The notes under the pieces were generated by a model. The model searched no databases and was not told the DNA's origin. It saw only the letters and a list, made by a program, of their open reading frames with translations. A stretch of DNA of 64,000 nucleotides, taken from positions 310,001 to 374,000 of the forward strand of contig JBAOIL010000005.1 in assembly GCA_037044975.1 (NCBI GenBank), given 5' to 3'. The DNA is from JADLHS01 sp020848635. GTDB lineage: Bacteria > Verrucomicrobiota > Verrucomicrobiia > Limisphaerales > JADLHS01. The translations under genes were made by a program, and so were the position numbers. Positions 19,977 to 28,790 of the stretch are shown here, one piece after another. Every line of letters starts with the position of its first letter. Position 1 is the first letter of the stretch.

Positions 19977-20409
19977 AGTCGCGATAGTAAGCCGAAGCAT
20001 TCGGCTGGCAAGCGTTGACTAGGGCAGACGGAATTGGCAGAGGAATGAACGGCAAGAGAATGAAATCCGAGAAATTAATTCCGCTGCCGTTCATTCCCTT
20101 GCCTTTTCCAAAATGGTGCTCAAGCAACTCAATAAACCAAAACGAGCACCGCCGCCTGCTCCGCCTCCTTCACTCTTCAGCACATGCTTGAGCCTCATTC
20201 CTGTGCCTACAGTCCCCCTCCGCAGCGCGCGAACAGGAAGAACCGCTTGCGGATCATTCAACGCCTGTTGGTCTGGTGATGCGCTGCGGGCGCGGAACCG
20301 CCCGCGCTCCTTCCCCACCCTCTCCCATCCGTGGGCGAGGGACAGAGCGGGTGAATCGTTCGCCGCGGCTTGGCAAATGCCAGCGCTGGGATTGGTCGGC
20401 CGGTCAATA
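19977..20409. other. intergenic region, no gene seen apart from an inverted repeat
   Basis: There are 433 bases between the ABC ATPase start and the stop of the last membrane-operon gene (both on the minus strand). It must hold the ABC operon promoter, which I could not place. No ORF shows coding character. An inverted repeat lies at 20036-20104. A GC hairpin (GCGGGCG...CGCCCGC, about 20285-20308) could end the membrane operon, but it has no clear T-tract. Confidence 0.6.
20036..20104. repeat. intergenic inverted repeat with about 20-bp arms
   Basis: The left arm GGCAGAGGAATGAACGGCAA pairs with a right arm that ends CTGCCGTTCATTCCCTTGCC. The inner 13 bases (GGAATGAACGGCA / TGCCGTTCATTCC) match perfectly and the outer bases nearly so. 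The spacer is about 30 bases, AT-rich, and repeats the AATGAA motif. It looks like a MITE-like or REP-like dispersed repeat. Confidence 0.65.
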
Positions 20410-20919
20410 TCACCGCCCGGACAAATGGTGTTCCAACTCCAAACTGTACCTGCGACCGAACCATAGGGGAATCGCACCGAACACGCCGAAGGAGCAATCA
20501 ATCAACCGCCACCAGAACGGAATCCCGCGCAGCGCACCAAATACGAGCGCGAAGGGAATCACCATGGCGCAGGCGATCAGGCCAAAATCGAACAGCCAAC
20601 GATTGCGGACCGGTTCCCGCAGCGCGCCCACAAATGCGAGGGCGATGACGAAGTGGCCGAACGCCAGCCAGTCCGTGCCGTAGAATAACAAGGGATGCGT
20701 CGCAGTGACTGCTTGCAGGGCCTCTTGGGCGGTAAGTAGCCAGCGACCCAGTTCGGTTGGCGCGGTGGCGCTGGTTTGTCCGGCCAGCCCAAACCATCTT
20801 ACCAGCAGTCCCACCTCCCAGTTCAGTGGCATCGCCGTTGCCCCGCTGATCACGAGGCTGACGATGAAGAACCAGGTCAGCCGTTTGAGGCGACGACGGA
20901 GAATTTGTTCGCGGTTCAT
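20410..20919 (-). CDS. integral membrane protein, function unknown
   Basis: The protein has 169 residues from ATG at 20917-20919. The open frame continues upstream to 21570 but overlaps the DUF1361 gene and is not used. Four hydrophobic segments are evident (about 15-30, 70-95, 105-125 and 130-150), with basic residues at the start (NREQILRRRLKRLTW). No family was recognised. Its start overlaps the stop of the DUF1361 gene by 4 bp (ATGA), which makes it the last gene of a six-gene membrane operon beginning with creD. Confidence 0.75.
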   Translation of the reverse strand: MNREQILRRRLKRLTWFFIVSLVISGATAMPLNWEVGLLVRWFGLAGQTSATAPTELGRWLLTAQEALQAVTATHPLLFYGTDWLAFGHFVIALAFVGALREPVRNRWLFDFGLIACAMVIPFALVFGALRGIPFWWRLIDCSFGVFGAIPLWFGRRYSLELEHHLSGR

Positions 20920-21644
20920 GCAGGCGTGGGCGACTCGGTTTTGTCGCGAGCGTTGATTTGCATTTGCGCGGCGGTTGGCAGATGGGTGAGCGCATAGAGC
21001 ATCACGTACGCGATGAAAATAAAAGTGGCGAACAGCACCAGGAAGGCGAAGTGGGTTGGATGGGCATGCTGTCCGGTCGCGACTGAGCTGATGCCCTGAT
21101 AAAGTGCGGCTGGTTTGGCGACCACGTCCCAACTGTTGAAGCGCAGGAAGCGGCCGAGATAAATCCCGAAGCTGCCCAAACCTGCCGCGCCGGCAACAAA
21201 CAGCCAGCCCGCCGCGTGGCCCAGCATCCGCGTCACGACCGATTGCATGAGGTAGAGCGACACAAAGCCCAGCATCAAACCGGTAAACGCGGTGGACAGA
21301 ATCACAGTTAGGTCCACCCAGAAATGGGGAAAGTACCGGCTCGTCAGATGCGTCAAGTCGGTGAAGATATAGGGTGCGTTGGGGAAGAACAGCAGCCACG
21401 CCGCGCTGAAGCCAAGGAAACGCCAGCCGGGCTTTTCGTCGGCGCGATAATGCTCCCGCGCCAGCAAGGCGAACAGCAGCGGCAACCAGGCGAGAAACAA
21501 ATTCCACGCGAGAAAGCCATAGCGGATTTGGCCCGCCCACGCGATGCGTGCGATCACGACCGCCACGCACACGGCGGAGGCGAAGATCATTGCCGCCACC
21601 GGCGCGAGCGTTTCTCGTTTGAAAAGCAGCTTTAGCGAATTCAT
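20916..21644 (-). CDS. DUF1361 family integral membrane protein
   Basis: The protein has 242 residues from ATG at 21642-21644 (MNSLKLLFKRE); an upstream in-frame ATG at 21680 is less likely because it adds residues without hydrophobic or conserved character. Seven or so transmembrane helices are visible. The family signature FFPNAPYIFTDLTHL lies near residue 90, as in DUF1361 (YozB-like) proteins. The biochemical role of the family is not known. It overlaps the following gene by 4 bp and follows another membrane gene by 85 bp. Confidence 0.85.
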   Translation of the reverse strand: MNSLKLLFKRETLAPVAAMIFASAVCVAVVIARIAWAGQIRYGFLAWNLFLAWLPLLFALLAREHYRADEKPGWRFLGFSAAWLLFFPNAPYIFTDLTHLTSRYFPHFWVDLTVILSTAFTGLMLGFVSLYLMQSVVTRMLGHAAGWLFVAGAAGLGSFGIYLGRFLRFNSWDVVAKPAALYQGISSVATGQHAHPTHFAFLVLFATFIFIAYVMLYALTHLPTAAQMQINARDKTESPTPA

Positions 21645-21729
21645 AAAATCAGTTTCCCACGCATCCAGCCTCCGAACCATCCGTTTCTCCGACCCCGAGA
21701 CAAGCGGTGCCGTTCAGTCTGCCCGCCAC

Positions 21730-22491
21730 CTAGTGGGTCGCGTTTGCGTCCGACTTGTTGATGCAATCGAACCAATGGCTCACAAAGAATTGCTTCTCCA
21801 TGGGCAGAAAAGTCTCCGACAGACCGATAAGGGGGCGCAAGGCCGTGCTCATTTGGAGGGCGACCAATATAAAAATCACGACCCAGGTGTTCAGTCCAGC
21901 CGTTGAACGCGCGTTGGATTGGGCAAAAGCTGAGCTAAGAAAGCGCACGCCAAAGAGGGTGGCGATCAACCAGAACAACAGGTGCAGCAGACCCATCCAC
22001 GGCAGCGATTGGGTGGATTGCGAGAACAGCCAGGCGACCGGGGCGAAGCCAACGAGCAGGATCGTCATCAGCATCAGCAGGCCCGTGACGAGACCGAAGA
22101 GCTCTGCCAATCGCGCTTGGGAGCCGCTCAGACACGCGAAGATGTAAAGGCTCGGCAGACAGATGAGGGCGGAAATGAACAGGCCAACCGAAACCTTCAC
22201 CGGTGCGGCCCACCATTGCTCGTGACCGGAAAACGAACCAATTACCACGCCATATATCAGACTGCATCCGATGGCGACCAACAACATCGAGCCGGCCAGC
22301 TTGCCCGCGCCGGGTTGGCGAAGTTGAAACATGATCCGCCGCGGCTGCCGCAACAAGGCTTCGATGGCGACGATGATATTCGGAATCGGTTCGCGTTCGG
22401 TGGGATCGTCGCCCAGCGGGCGCGGGCCGTAGATCGGCGGGGGTGGAGTTTGCGCGGGTGGATTTGAACTGATGGGATTGATGTTATTCAT
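21730..22491 (-). CDS. multi-pass membrane protein with Pro-rich N-terminus
   Basis: The protein has 253 residues. The first 40 residues are rich in Pro, Asn and Ser (PPAQTPPPPIYGPRP). Five to six hydrophobic helices follow from about residue 68, with motifs GSFSGHEQWWAAPVKV and LICLPSLYIFACLSGS. Proteins of this appearance in Planctomycetes and Verrucomicrobia are often labelled as WH2-domain or Yip1-like membrane proteins because of the Pro-rich leader, but no function is proven. It lies 14 bp after the preceding membrane gene. Confidence 0.7.
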   Translation of the reverse strand: MNNINPISSNPPAQTPPPPIYGPRPLGDDPTEREPIPNIIVAIEALLRQPRRIMFQLRQPGAGKLAGSMLLVAIGCSLIYGVVIGSFSGHEQWWAAPVKVSVGLFISALICLPSLYIFACLSGSQARLAELFGLVTGLLMLMTILLVGFAPVAWLFSQSTQSLPWMGLLHLLFWLIATLFGVRFLSSAFAQSNARSTAGLNTWVVIFILVALQMSTALRPLIGLSETFLPMEKQFFVSHWFDCINKSDANATH

Positions 22492-22505
22492 GATTTCGCC
22501 GGGTT

Positions 22506-23222
22506 TTAGTTGAGCAGGTGAACGGAAGAGCGGAAGACGGCTTCATAGAAATTGCCATTGAAGGCATCGCTGCGCAGAAATTCGATGCCCAAGCCGGGCG
22601 AACCGATGAACGGCCGCAAAATCCAGGAAAGCTGGCTGCCGAGGAAAAGGTTTCCCGCCAGCCACGCCAGCAACACGCGCCAAGCCGCCGCGCCCTCGCC
22701 GGCCAGGTTGCGGAGTAGCTGGAGCAGCCGCAGATTTGCCGCAACCCCGGCAAAGGCAATCGCCGCGACCAGGAGCAACAGAATCATGGCGTGAATCGTG
22801 GCGTTGTCGGGGCCGCCGGCGGTCAGCGGTGGGGCGTTCCAGATGATGAATGCCACCAGCGAACTGAAGGCCCCGAGGATCGTGGCCGCCAGCGCGAAAC
22901 TCGTCAGGAGCGCAAGGAAGGATTGCTGGAAACGGAGGTGCAACCCCAGCAGCGGGGCCAGCATCGCATTGAGGAGGGCATTGCCGCCGGCGGTCAGCAG
23001 CAAAATGAGCGGCAGCTTCACGCCCGCAAACAGCGCTTGCTGTGGCGCGCGCCACCACCCCACCGCCGCGCCGAACAAGCCGGCGCCGCAACAGATCACC
23101 GTCACGTCTCTGACCACCCTGGCCGTCTGCCATTCTGCCGTCCACGCTCCCAGCGTCGCAACTTCGCCGCGGAGCAGCGCGCCAACGGAATAGTTGTGGG
23201 GCGGGACCATCGCTGTTTTCAT
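22506..23222 (-). CDS. multi-pass membrane protein, function unknown
   Basis: The protein has 238 residues from ATG at 23220-23222. A short polar leader is followed by about six hydrophobic helices (about 43-60, 67-90, 100-128, 143-165 and 180-200). The end is an FLRSDAFNGNFYEAVFRSSVHLL segment that resembles the last part of its downstream neighbour. It overlaps the preceding gene by 4 bp and comes 14 bp before the Pro-rich membrane protein; these two probably function as a pair. No family was recognised. Confidence 0.72.
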   Translation of the reverse strand: MKTAMVPPHNYSVGALLRGEVATLGAWTAEWQTARVVRDVTVICCGAGLFGAAVGWWRAPQQALFAGVKLPLILLLTAGGNALLNAMLAPLLGLHLRFQQSFLALLTSFALAATILGAFSSLVAFIIWNAPPLTAGGPDNATIHAMILLLLVAAIAFAGVAANLRLLQLLRNLAGEGAAAWRVLLAWLAGNLFLGSQLSWILRPFIGSPGLGIEFLRSDAFNGNFYEAVFRSSVHLLN

Positions 23223-23947
23223 GCGAAGTCAGTTGGCTGCTCACCCGCGGGCCGATCGGCATGGACCATGGAATGTCCCTGGAGGGATCTAATTTCTCCG
23301 AATATCGGTGCGGCCATCAGCGCGAGCGCGACACTGAACAGTGACCAGTTGAAGGTGGTGGGCAACACTTGACGAACGGCAACTTCGCCACCGCCGACAG
23401 CGCCGATCGTGTCCGTCATGAAGGCGTAGAGCGCCAGCATCGCCCCCAGGAGACTCCCAACCCAAACCCCCATGGGTGATTGGGATGACCGGGGCCTTGG
23501 TGCAAATTGCGTTGCGAGCGTGCCCCATACTATCATCAGGCTTGCGATTAACATCGGCGCGAGCACCGGCCCCCACCACGGCAACGGCAGCAGGAACAGA
23601 ACGTCCCAATCCAGCAACGAATGCGGCCAGCCGCACATGATTTTTAGAAAGAGGTAATAGAAAATGTCCCACATGCCGAACGCGATGAAGGCGTAGCCAA
23701 ACCGCTCCCGCCCGGTTCGTCCCGCAAGCGCGCCGACCGTCAACAGCATGATCAGGGTGGCCAGTTCGCGCACCAGTTCCACCGGGTCAAAACCGCCGAT
23801 GAGCGGAAGCGGATTGGTTTGATGCGGCTCGATCCGATCCATGTGCGTGCGCAGATAATAAACCACCGCCGATTCGACCCAGGCCATGGCGATGGCAAAG
23901 ACGACGACCGTCAACCATGGAGTGAAATTGGTTTGCTTTGCTTTCAT
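23219..23947 (-). CDS. multi-pass membrane protein, function unknown
   Basis: The protein has 242 residues from ATG at 23945-23947 (MKAKQTNFTPW). The frame extends upstream to 23983 but that would overlap creD more than is usual. It has about six hydrophobic helices. A conserved-looking central part reads RFGYAFIAFGMWDIFYYLFLK followed by WPHSLLDWDVLFLLPLPWWGPVLAP, aromatic-rich and Pro-rich as in small membrane proteins found near haem or quinone enzymes, but no ligand set is clear. Its start overlaps the creD stop by 4 bp and its stop overlaps the next start by 4 bp. Confidence 0.75.
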   Translation of the reverse strand: MKAKQTNFTPWLTVVVFAIAMAWVESAVVYYLRTHMDRIEPHQTNPLPLIGGFDPVELVRELATLIMLLTVGALAGRTGRERFGYAFIAFGMWDIFYYLFLKIMCGWPHSLLDWDVLFLLPLPWWGPVLAPMLIASLMIVWGTLATQFAPRPRSSQSPMGVWVGSLLGAMLALYAFMTDTIGAVGGGEVAVRQVLPTTFNWSLFSVALALMAAPIFGEIRSLQGHSMVHADRPAGEQPTDFA

Positions 23948-25350
23948 TCGCTGGCGGGTTGGGTCAGGTCTCGCGCATACCAATCAATGTTCCGGGTGAT
24001 GTAGATGACGATTGCGAGCACCGCGAACAATCCCGCCGTGCCGAACAACAGCGAGTAATCTTGCAGTTGCAGCGCGATGTAAAGGAAGCCGTAAATGGCG
24101 GCCAGCAACCCAACGAGGATGAAGGTCCGTTTGCCGCTGTGGAGCACCTTTAAGCTGTAGAACCAGATCAGCAACGTGGTCAGAGCCGCGGCCCCCAGGT
24201 AGGAAAGGCCAAAAGGCATGAACTCGGACAGCGAGAGCAGCCCGAGATAGAACAAGCAGAATGCCGCGCCTACCAAAGCGTATTGGAATGGATGGATCCG
24301 GAGCGAAGACATTACCTCGAACAGAAAGAACGCCGCAAATACCAGCACGAGAAAAAGCACGCCATACTTGATGGCCCGTTCGACATTGCGGTAGGCATCT
24401 ATGCCGGGGAGAAAGGACACTCCAAACAGTGAGCTTGCCGCCGAAGCTGGATCGAACCCGACGGCTGCGTCCTGATCGGTCCACTGTTGGGCATAATCAC
24501 GACCGTAGTACGAAACCTGCCAAGTGGCTTCGAAGCCTTCGCTCGCGACTTTGCGCTCGGTCGGTACAAAGGCGCCGCGAAAACTCGGGTCGGGCCAGGG
24601 CGAGGCGAGTTTCACCGAATTCTGCGCGCCGACGGGCGCGAAGTTGATGCCGCTGCTGCCGTTGAGCGTCAATTCGAGTTGCCACGGGAGTGTCGCCAGC
24701 CTGTCGCGCAAGTCGCCCACGCTGGCATACATGCCCGAGTTGAAACCCCTCAACTTGCTCCCGGGGGAGAGGGCGTGACGATTTGTTCCCCACTGCAATT
24801 GCAGCGTTTCCTTAACCCCGCGCAGGTCCGGAATGGCGAAGGTGATGAGCGCGTCGTCCCACAAGACGTTCTGCTCCTCAATCCTCAGGCGGCCAAAATC
24901 GGGCCGGGCAAATTGCCCCGACAGCGCGAGCTTGCCGGTGTACACCACGGCCTGATAAATCCCGCGGCGCAAACGGCTTGGCGTGATGTCACCGTTAATC
25001 GCCAGCGTCTCGGGCAGAAAGTAGGCATTGGCCACGGCGGTTTCAAACAGCTCCACTTTTTCAAGCTTACCCCCTGCCGCCGGTTGTTCCTTCCACGACT
25101 TGATGGCATAGCGATACGGTACGACTAGGACAGGGCCGATGATGCTTTGCTCCCTCCCCCAGCTGGATGTGATTTCGGTCACCGCCTCGTTCCGTCTGCC
25201 TAGTCGTTCCTGCAAAACGGAGCGGATCATGCCAAGCGGAATCAGCAGCAGCAGGATTAGCAGGGTGACGCCGGCCATCTTCAGCACTGTAGCGTGCCGT
25301 TTAAGCCATCCAGGAAAGCGGGCTCCTCGAAGTATGTTTGATTGGTTCAT
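23944..25350 (-). CDS. creD: CreD-like inner membrane protein (cell envelope integrity)
   Basis: The protein has 468 residues from ATG at 25348-25350 (MNQSNILRG). It shows one N-terminal helix (about 23-45), a long periplasmic domain of about 270 residues with SIIGPVLVVPY near residue 68 and a GFEATWQVSYYGRDY segment, then six C-terminal helices. That is the family layout of CreD, including the ERAIKYGVLFLVLVFAAFFLFE segment that begins the helix group and the HPFQYALVG motif. CreD accumulates under CreBC or beta-lactam stress control in enterobacteria and supports envelope integrity. Here no creBC genes are adjacent. Five further small membrane genes follow, mostly with 4-bp overlaps, which suggests one envelope-related operon. 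Confidence 0.9.
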   Translation of the reverse strand: MNQSNILRGARFPGWLKRHATVLKMAGVTLLILLLLIPLGMIRSVLQERLGRRNEAVTEITSSWGREQSIIGPVLVVPYRYAIKSWKEQPAAGGKLEKVELFETAVANAYFLPETLAINGDITPSRLRRGIYQAVVYTGKLALSGQFARPDFGRLRIEEQNVLWDDALITFAIPDLRGVKETLQLQWGTNRHALSPGSKLRGFNSGMYASVGDLRDRLATLPWQLELTLNGSSGINFAPVGAQNSVKLASPWPDPSFRGAFVPTERKVASEGFEATWQVSYYGRDYAQQWTDQDAAVGFDPASAASSLFGVSFLPGIDAYRNVERAIKYGVLFLVLVFAAFFLFEVMSSLRIHPFQYALVGAAFCLFYLGLLSLSEFMPFGLSYLGAAALTTLLIWFYSLKVLHSGKRTFILVGLLAAIYGFLYIALQLQDYSLLFGTAGLFAVLAIVIYITRNIDWYARDLTQPASE

Positions 25351-25387
25351 GGTGTTGACTCTGGTCGCTGCTGGTTTCAAATTCTGC

Positions 25388-26272
25388 TCACGCGCGGTGG
25401 GGTTCGAGTCTCGCGGCTGACGGGGAAAATTCATTACGGGTAGCCAGTGCAACAAGGTGTCGCTCCACTTCGTCAATGATCGAATCGGGTGTCGAAGTCC
25501 CGGCTGTAATGCCAACCGTTTGCGTCCGCACAAACCACTCCGCAAGGACATCCTCGGCCGTTTGCACATGATGCACCCGTGCACAGTAACGATGGGAGGT
25601 CGCCACCAACTCGTGCGTGTTGTTGCTGTGTGCTCCGCCGATGACGATGACGACGTCGCACTGCTGCGCGAGTTCCACCGCGGCATTCTGACGCTGCTTT
25701 GTCGGCTGGCAGACCGTATCCACAAAGCGCACTTCCGAAGCGGGGAAGCGCTCGCGCACCAACTGCACCAACTCGCGCACACGCTCGATGGGCTGCGTGG
25801 TCTGGGCCACGACGCCGAAGCGCGGACGTTCGCTCAGCTTGGTCACCGCTTCCGCCGACAACACGACCTCGAACGCGATGAGGTCTTCCGTCAGGCCCCG
25901 CACCTCCACATGATCGCGTTTGCCGATAATGACCGGGTGAAACCCTTCCATCACGAGTTTCGCCAGTGCGCGATGCGCGAGGTGAACGAGTGGACATGTG
26001 GCTTCGATCACGTTCAGTCCGCGCGTGCGCGCCTGATTCCGCGCGTGATCCGAAGCGCCGTGCGCCGTGACCATCACGTTGCGGGTCGCCACCTCTTCCG
26101 GTCGTCGCTGGAAGCGGATTCCCTGCGCCCGCAATTCCGTCAACACGGTTTCATTGTGGACAAGATCACCCAGAACCGTCAACGGTTCGTGCCGAGCGGC
26201 ATCGACGGCAAGCGCGATGGCATCGCGCACCCCGAAGCACATGCCTAAATGTTCGGCTCGGATAATTTTCAT
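25388..26272 (-). CDS. ispH: 4-hydroxy-3-methylbut-2-enyl diphosphate reductase
   Basis: IspH catalyses the last step of the MEP isoprenoid pathway, giving IPP and DMAPP with a 4Fe-4S cluster. The protein has 294 residues. Three cluster cysteines are seen: C12 in GMCFGVRDAI, one in EATCPLVHLAH, and one in VDTVCQPTKQRQ. The catalytic Glu/Thr region lies in QTTQP, with HSNNTHEL and GITAGTSTPDSIIDEV at the end. The start is ATG at 26270-26272. It stands 38 bp from creD on the same strand but is probably separately expressed. A GCTTTG-N5-CAAAGC palindrome lies about 90 bp upstream. Confidence 0.95.
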   Translation of the reverse strand: MKIIRAEHLGMCFGVRDAIALAVDAARHEPLTVLGDLVHNETVLTELRAQGIRFQRRPEEVATRNVMVTAHGASDHARNQARTRGLNVIEATCPLVHLAHRALAKLVMEGFHPVIIGKRDHVEVRGLTEDLIAFEVVLSAEAVTKLSERPRFGVVAQTTQPIERVRELVQLVRERFPASEVRFVDTVCQPTKQRQNAAVELAQQCDVVIVIGGAHSNNTHELVATSHRYCARVHHVQTAEDVLAEWFVRTQTVGITAGTSTPDSIIDEVERHLVALATRNEFSPSAARLEPHRA

Positions 26273-26358
26273 GATCGCCTCCTCTGTTTGCGTCCCGCGA
26301 CCGTCATCACCCTGACGCCTGCCGGGTCGGGCAGCGGTAAATGAGCATTAGCACACTC

Positions 26359-26375
26359 GCTTTGCATTACAAAGC
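26359..26375. promoter_or_regulatory. palindrome upstream of ispH, possible operator
   Basis: GCTTTGCATTACAAAGC has 6-bp perfect arms around a 5-base centre. It lies in the 164-bp gap between the pdxA stop and the ispH start (both on the minus strand), roughly 90 bases upstream of ispH. No matching regulator is encoded nearby, so operator function is only a suggestion. Confidence 0.3.
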
Positions 26376-26436
26376 ATGAGACTCAGGCGCAGAAAATCCG
26401 TTCAAAATAAATTGCGGGTGGGGTGGCCCTGGGCGG

Positions 26437-27431
26437 CTAAGCCCGCCGGCGGGCCAGTTGTTTGGCCAGGCGTAGCGCGGCAATCATGCTGGAGGGATTC
26501 GCAATGCCCTGACCGGCGATGTCGTACGCCGTGCCGTGATCGGGTGAAGTGCGGATGAACGGCAGGCCGAGCGTCCAGTTCACGCCAGTATCGAATGCCA
26601 CCGCCTTCAGCGGGGCCAAACCCTGATCGTGATACATGGCGACCACGGCATCGGTACTCGCCGCGCAGGGCGTAGTGAAACAGCGTATCCCCACTCAGCG
26701 GCCCGACGACGTCGAATTTCTTTCGCTGGGCCGCCAGGTCCTGTCGGCCCGATGACGGTTTGTTCTTCATCCCCCATCTGGCCGCCTTCCCCCGCGTGGG
26801 GATTCAGGCCGCACACTGCAATCCGTGCCCGCGGCAGGCCGAGGTCGCGACAGGCTTGCGCGGCCAGTTCGATGGCGAGCATGACTTTTTCCCGGGTGAT
26901 GTGCGTGGCCACTTGTTTGAGTGGCACATGCGTGGTGACAAGCGCCACGCGCAACCAGCGCTCCCGCTCGTCCCGACCGAGCAACATCATCGCCGTGCGT
27001 GTTGCCCCGGCGAGCTGGGAGAGAAGTTCTGTCTGCCCGACAAACGCATGACCGGCGCGGACGATGGCCAGCTTGTTAACTGGCGCGGTGACGAGCGCAG
27101 CAAGTTCCTGGCGTAAACACCGTTCCGCCCCATCCTGCAACCACGCCACGGCCGCCCGCGCGGCGTTCGGCGACCCGTCGAACAGATGCTGCGGCAGCGG
27201 CTCCGCCAGCGGATTGGTGATGAACACCCGCCCCGCGCCGGATTTGTCATCGTAAGGTTGAATCTCCAAATTGAGCGCAAGCTTGTCCCTGATTCTGTTC
27301 GCATAACCACGGTCGCCAATCAACAAATAGCGAGTGTCATCCGCGGGGAGTTCGGCGGTGATCGCTTTGAGCGCAACCTCCGGGCTGATGCCGGTGACGT
27401 CTCCGAGGGTGATCCCAATCCAGTTAGTCAT
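26437..27431 (-). CDS. pdxA: 4-hydroxythreonine-4-phosphate dehydrogenase (two frameshifts)
   Basis: PdxA oxidises 4-phosphohydroxy-L-threonine in vitamin B6 biosynthesis. From ATG 27431 the frame gives ITLGDVTGISPEVALKA, LVTAPVNKLAI with HAFVGQTELL, LVTTHVPLKQV, and CGLNPHAGEGGQMGDEE. It then moves through two frame changes near 26740 and 26654 to KKFDVVGPLSGDTLF, YDAVVAMYHDQGLAPLK, and FIRTSPDHGTAYDIAGQ. The metal-binding His residues (in TTH, MYHDQ and PDHGT) are all retained. Removing one extra base at each site restores a protein of about 330 residues, the normal family length. It follows the SurA-like gene, which repeats the surA-pdxA order known in gammaproteobacteria. Confidence 0.92.
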
Positions 27432-27458
27432 GAAACTTCGGCTCGTCGGGTGACGGGC

Positions 27459-28427
27459 TTAGAAATAGCGCACGTAGGTTTTCTTTTTCAGCCGGTCAAT
27501 GTACTGTTTGCGCAGGCGGTTCTGTTCGTCGGTGAGCAGGCGGCGTTCGATTTCGGTGCGCACGTCAGCAAGCGGTTTTCGGTGCGCGCTCCGCTTATCT
27601 TCGACAAGCATGAGATAGATGGCTTCCGGCGTTTCAATGGTTTCGCTGAGCTCGCCGGGTTTGAGCGTGAACGCCGGCCCGGCCAGTTCCTGACGCAACA
27701 CGCGGCGCTCAACCCAGCCCCAGTCGCCGCCCTCGTTGCGCTTCGACCCTTGGGAATACACGCTGGCCATTTCTGCAAACGCCGCGCCCTGCTTGATCTT
27801 GGAACTGATTTCGCCGGCCAGCGCCCGCGCGGTCTGCGCTTCGGCTTCCGTGGCTTTGTTCAACACAATCATGCGGAGCTTGACCTGGTCTTCCATCTTG
27901 AACTCATCCGGGTGATTGAGGTAATAAACCTCCAGTTTGTTCGGCGAGATGATGAGTTCCTGGTAAATGTTCTTGGCCTGAAGCTGCGAGATGATAAAAC
28001 GATCGCGGGTTTGCTTTTTGAATTGCTCAAAGGTAACGCCGCGGGCTTGGAGGGTTTCGGTCAGCTTGGTGCGGTTGCCATTGAATTCCGATTGAATCCG
28101 CTCCTGCACCACCTCCGCAATGATGCTTTCGGGCATTTGGTAGCCCGAGGCCACATAGTCCCGCAGGATCAACTGTTGCTGCAGGGCCTTTTCCAGACTC
28201 TCCGCCAGCGCCTCGTTGATCTTCTGCTCGAACACCTCGGGCTGCCGCCGGTACTGCCGCTGCAATTCTCCCGCCACCAAAGCCACGCTGGATTCCACCT
28301 CGCCTTTGGTGATGACCGCATCATAGACCACCGCTTGTACGCCATTGACCAGTTCGGCGCGCAACGTTGAACCGAGTCCCCACACAGCGACCCAGGCGAT
28401 TATGAAGCCACGGGAAATTCTTATCAT
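27459..28427 (-). CDS. SurA-like periplasmic peptidyl-prolyl isomerase/chaperone
   Basis: The protein has 322 residues with a signal peptide (about 1-24, ending LRA). The SurA N-terminal chaperone region covers about residues 26-190 (VNGVQAVVYDAVITKGEVE, then LILRDYVASG and FEQFKKQTRDRFIISQL). A parvulin-type domain covers about 195-290 (KLRMIVLNK, FAEMASVYSQGSKRNEGGDWGWVER, LKPGELSETIETPEAIYLMLVEDK). It should assist outer-membrane protein folding in the periplasm. It is followed by pdxA after 27 bp on the same strand. A divergent 363-bp region separates it from lpxI. Confidence 0.88.
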   Translation of the reverse strand: MIRISRGFIIAWVAVWGLGSTLRAELVNGVQAVVYDAVITKGEVESSVALVAGELQRQYRRQPEVFEQKINEALAESLEKALQQQLILRDYVASGYQMPESIIAEVVQERIQSEFNGNRTKLTETLQARGVTFEQFKKQTRDRFIISQLQAKNIYQELIISPNKLEVYYLNHPDEFKMEDQVKLRMIVLNKATEAEAQTARALAGEISSKIKQGAAFAEMASVYSQGSKRNEGGDWGWVERRVLRQELAGPAFTLKPGELSETIETPEAIYLMLVEDKRSAHRKPLADVRTEIERRLLTDEQNRLRKQYIDRLKKKTYVRYF

Positions 28428-28790
28428 GTAATCTAAGCGATGCTAGGCACGACTGATGGAGCGGTCAAGCGCCGGACTGCCCCAACCAGCAGCGCGCTCA
28501 AGTCCTCACCCTCCGCCGGCGAAGCAAGCACCTTCCCAACCGGCGGGGACTGTCTGCGTTTGATGCTTCAATTTTGCTTCTTGCATTTCCAATGGCCATG
28601 CAAGAACTCTCCGCCCTGATGGCATTCCACCACGCATCGAACGGCTGGGCCTGCTTTGAAATCCCGCAGCCTCACGCCGGTGTCCCTTGCAGTAAGTTCT
28701 CCACCTTGAGTATTGATGGGGCTGGATCAAAACGACGTAAGGTGTAACCTTGGAATTGCTTCAACTAGAAAACTGGTTACCGTTTGGGTC
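28428..28790. other. divergent intergenic region between SurA-like gene and lpxI
   Basis: These 363 bases separate two genes transcribed away from each other and must contain both promoters. I could not assign convincing -35/-10 elements. There is no ORF with coding character. An in-frame ATG at 28716 would lengthen LpxI by 25 residues but is not needed for the domain. Confidence 0.5.

Noticed and set aside
20105..20409. Overlapping Pro/Arg-rich frames before the membrane operon
   Set aside because: Several frames are open in both strands with low-complexity content; typical of GC-rich intergenic DNA.
25395..25425. GGTTCGAGTC, a T-loop-like sequence suggesting a tRNA
   Set aside because: It is inside the end of ispH, and no acceptor or anticodon stem can be formed around it.
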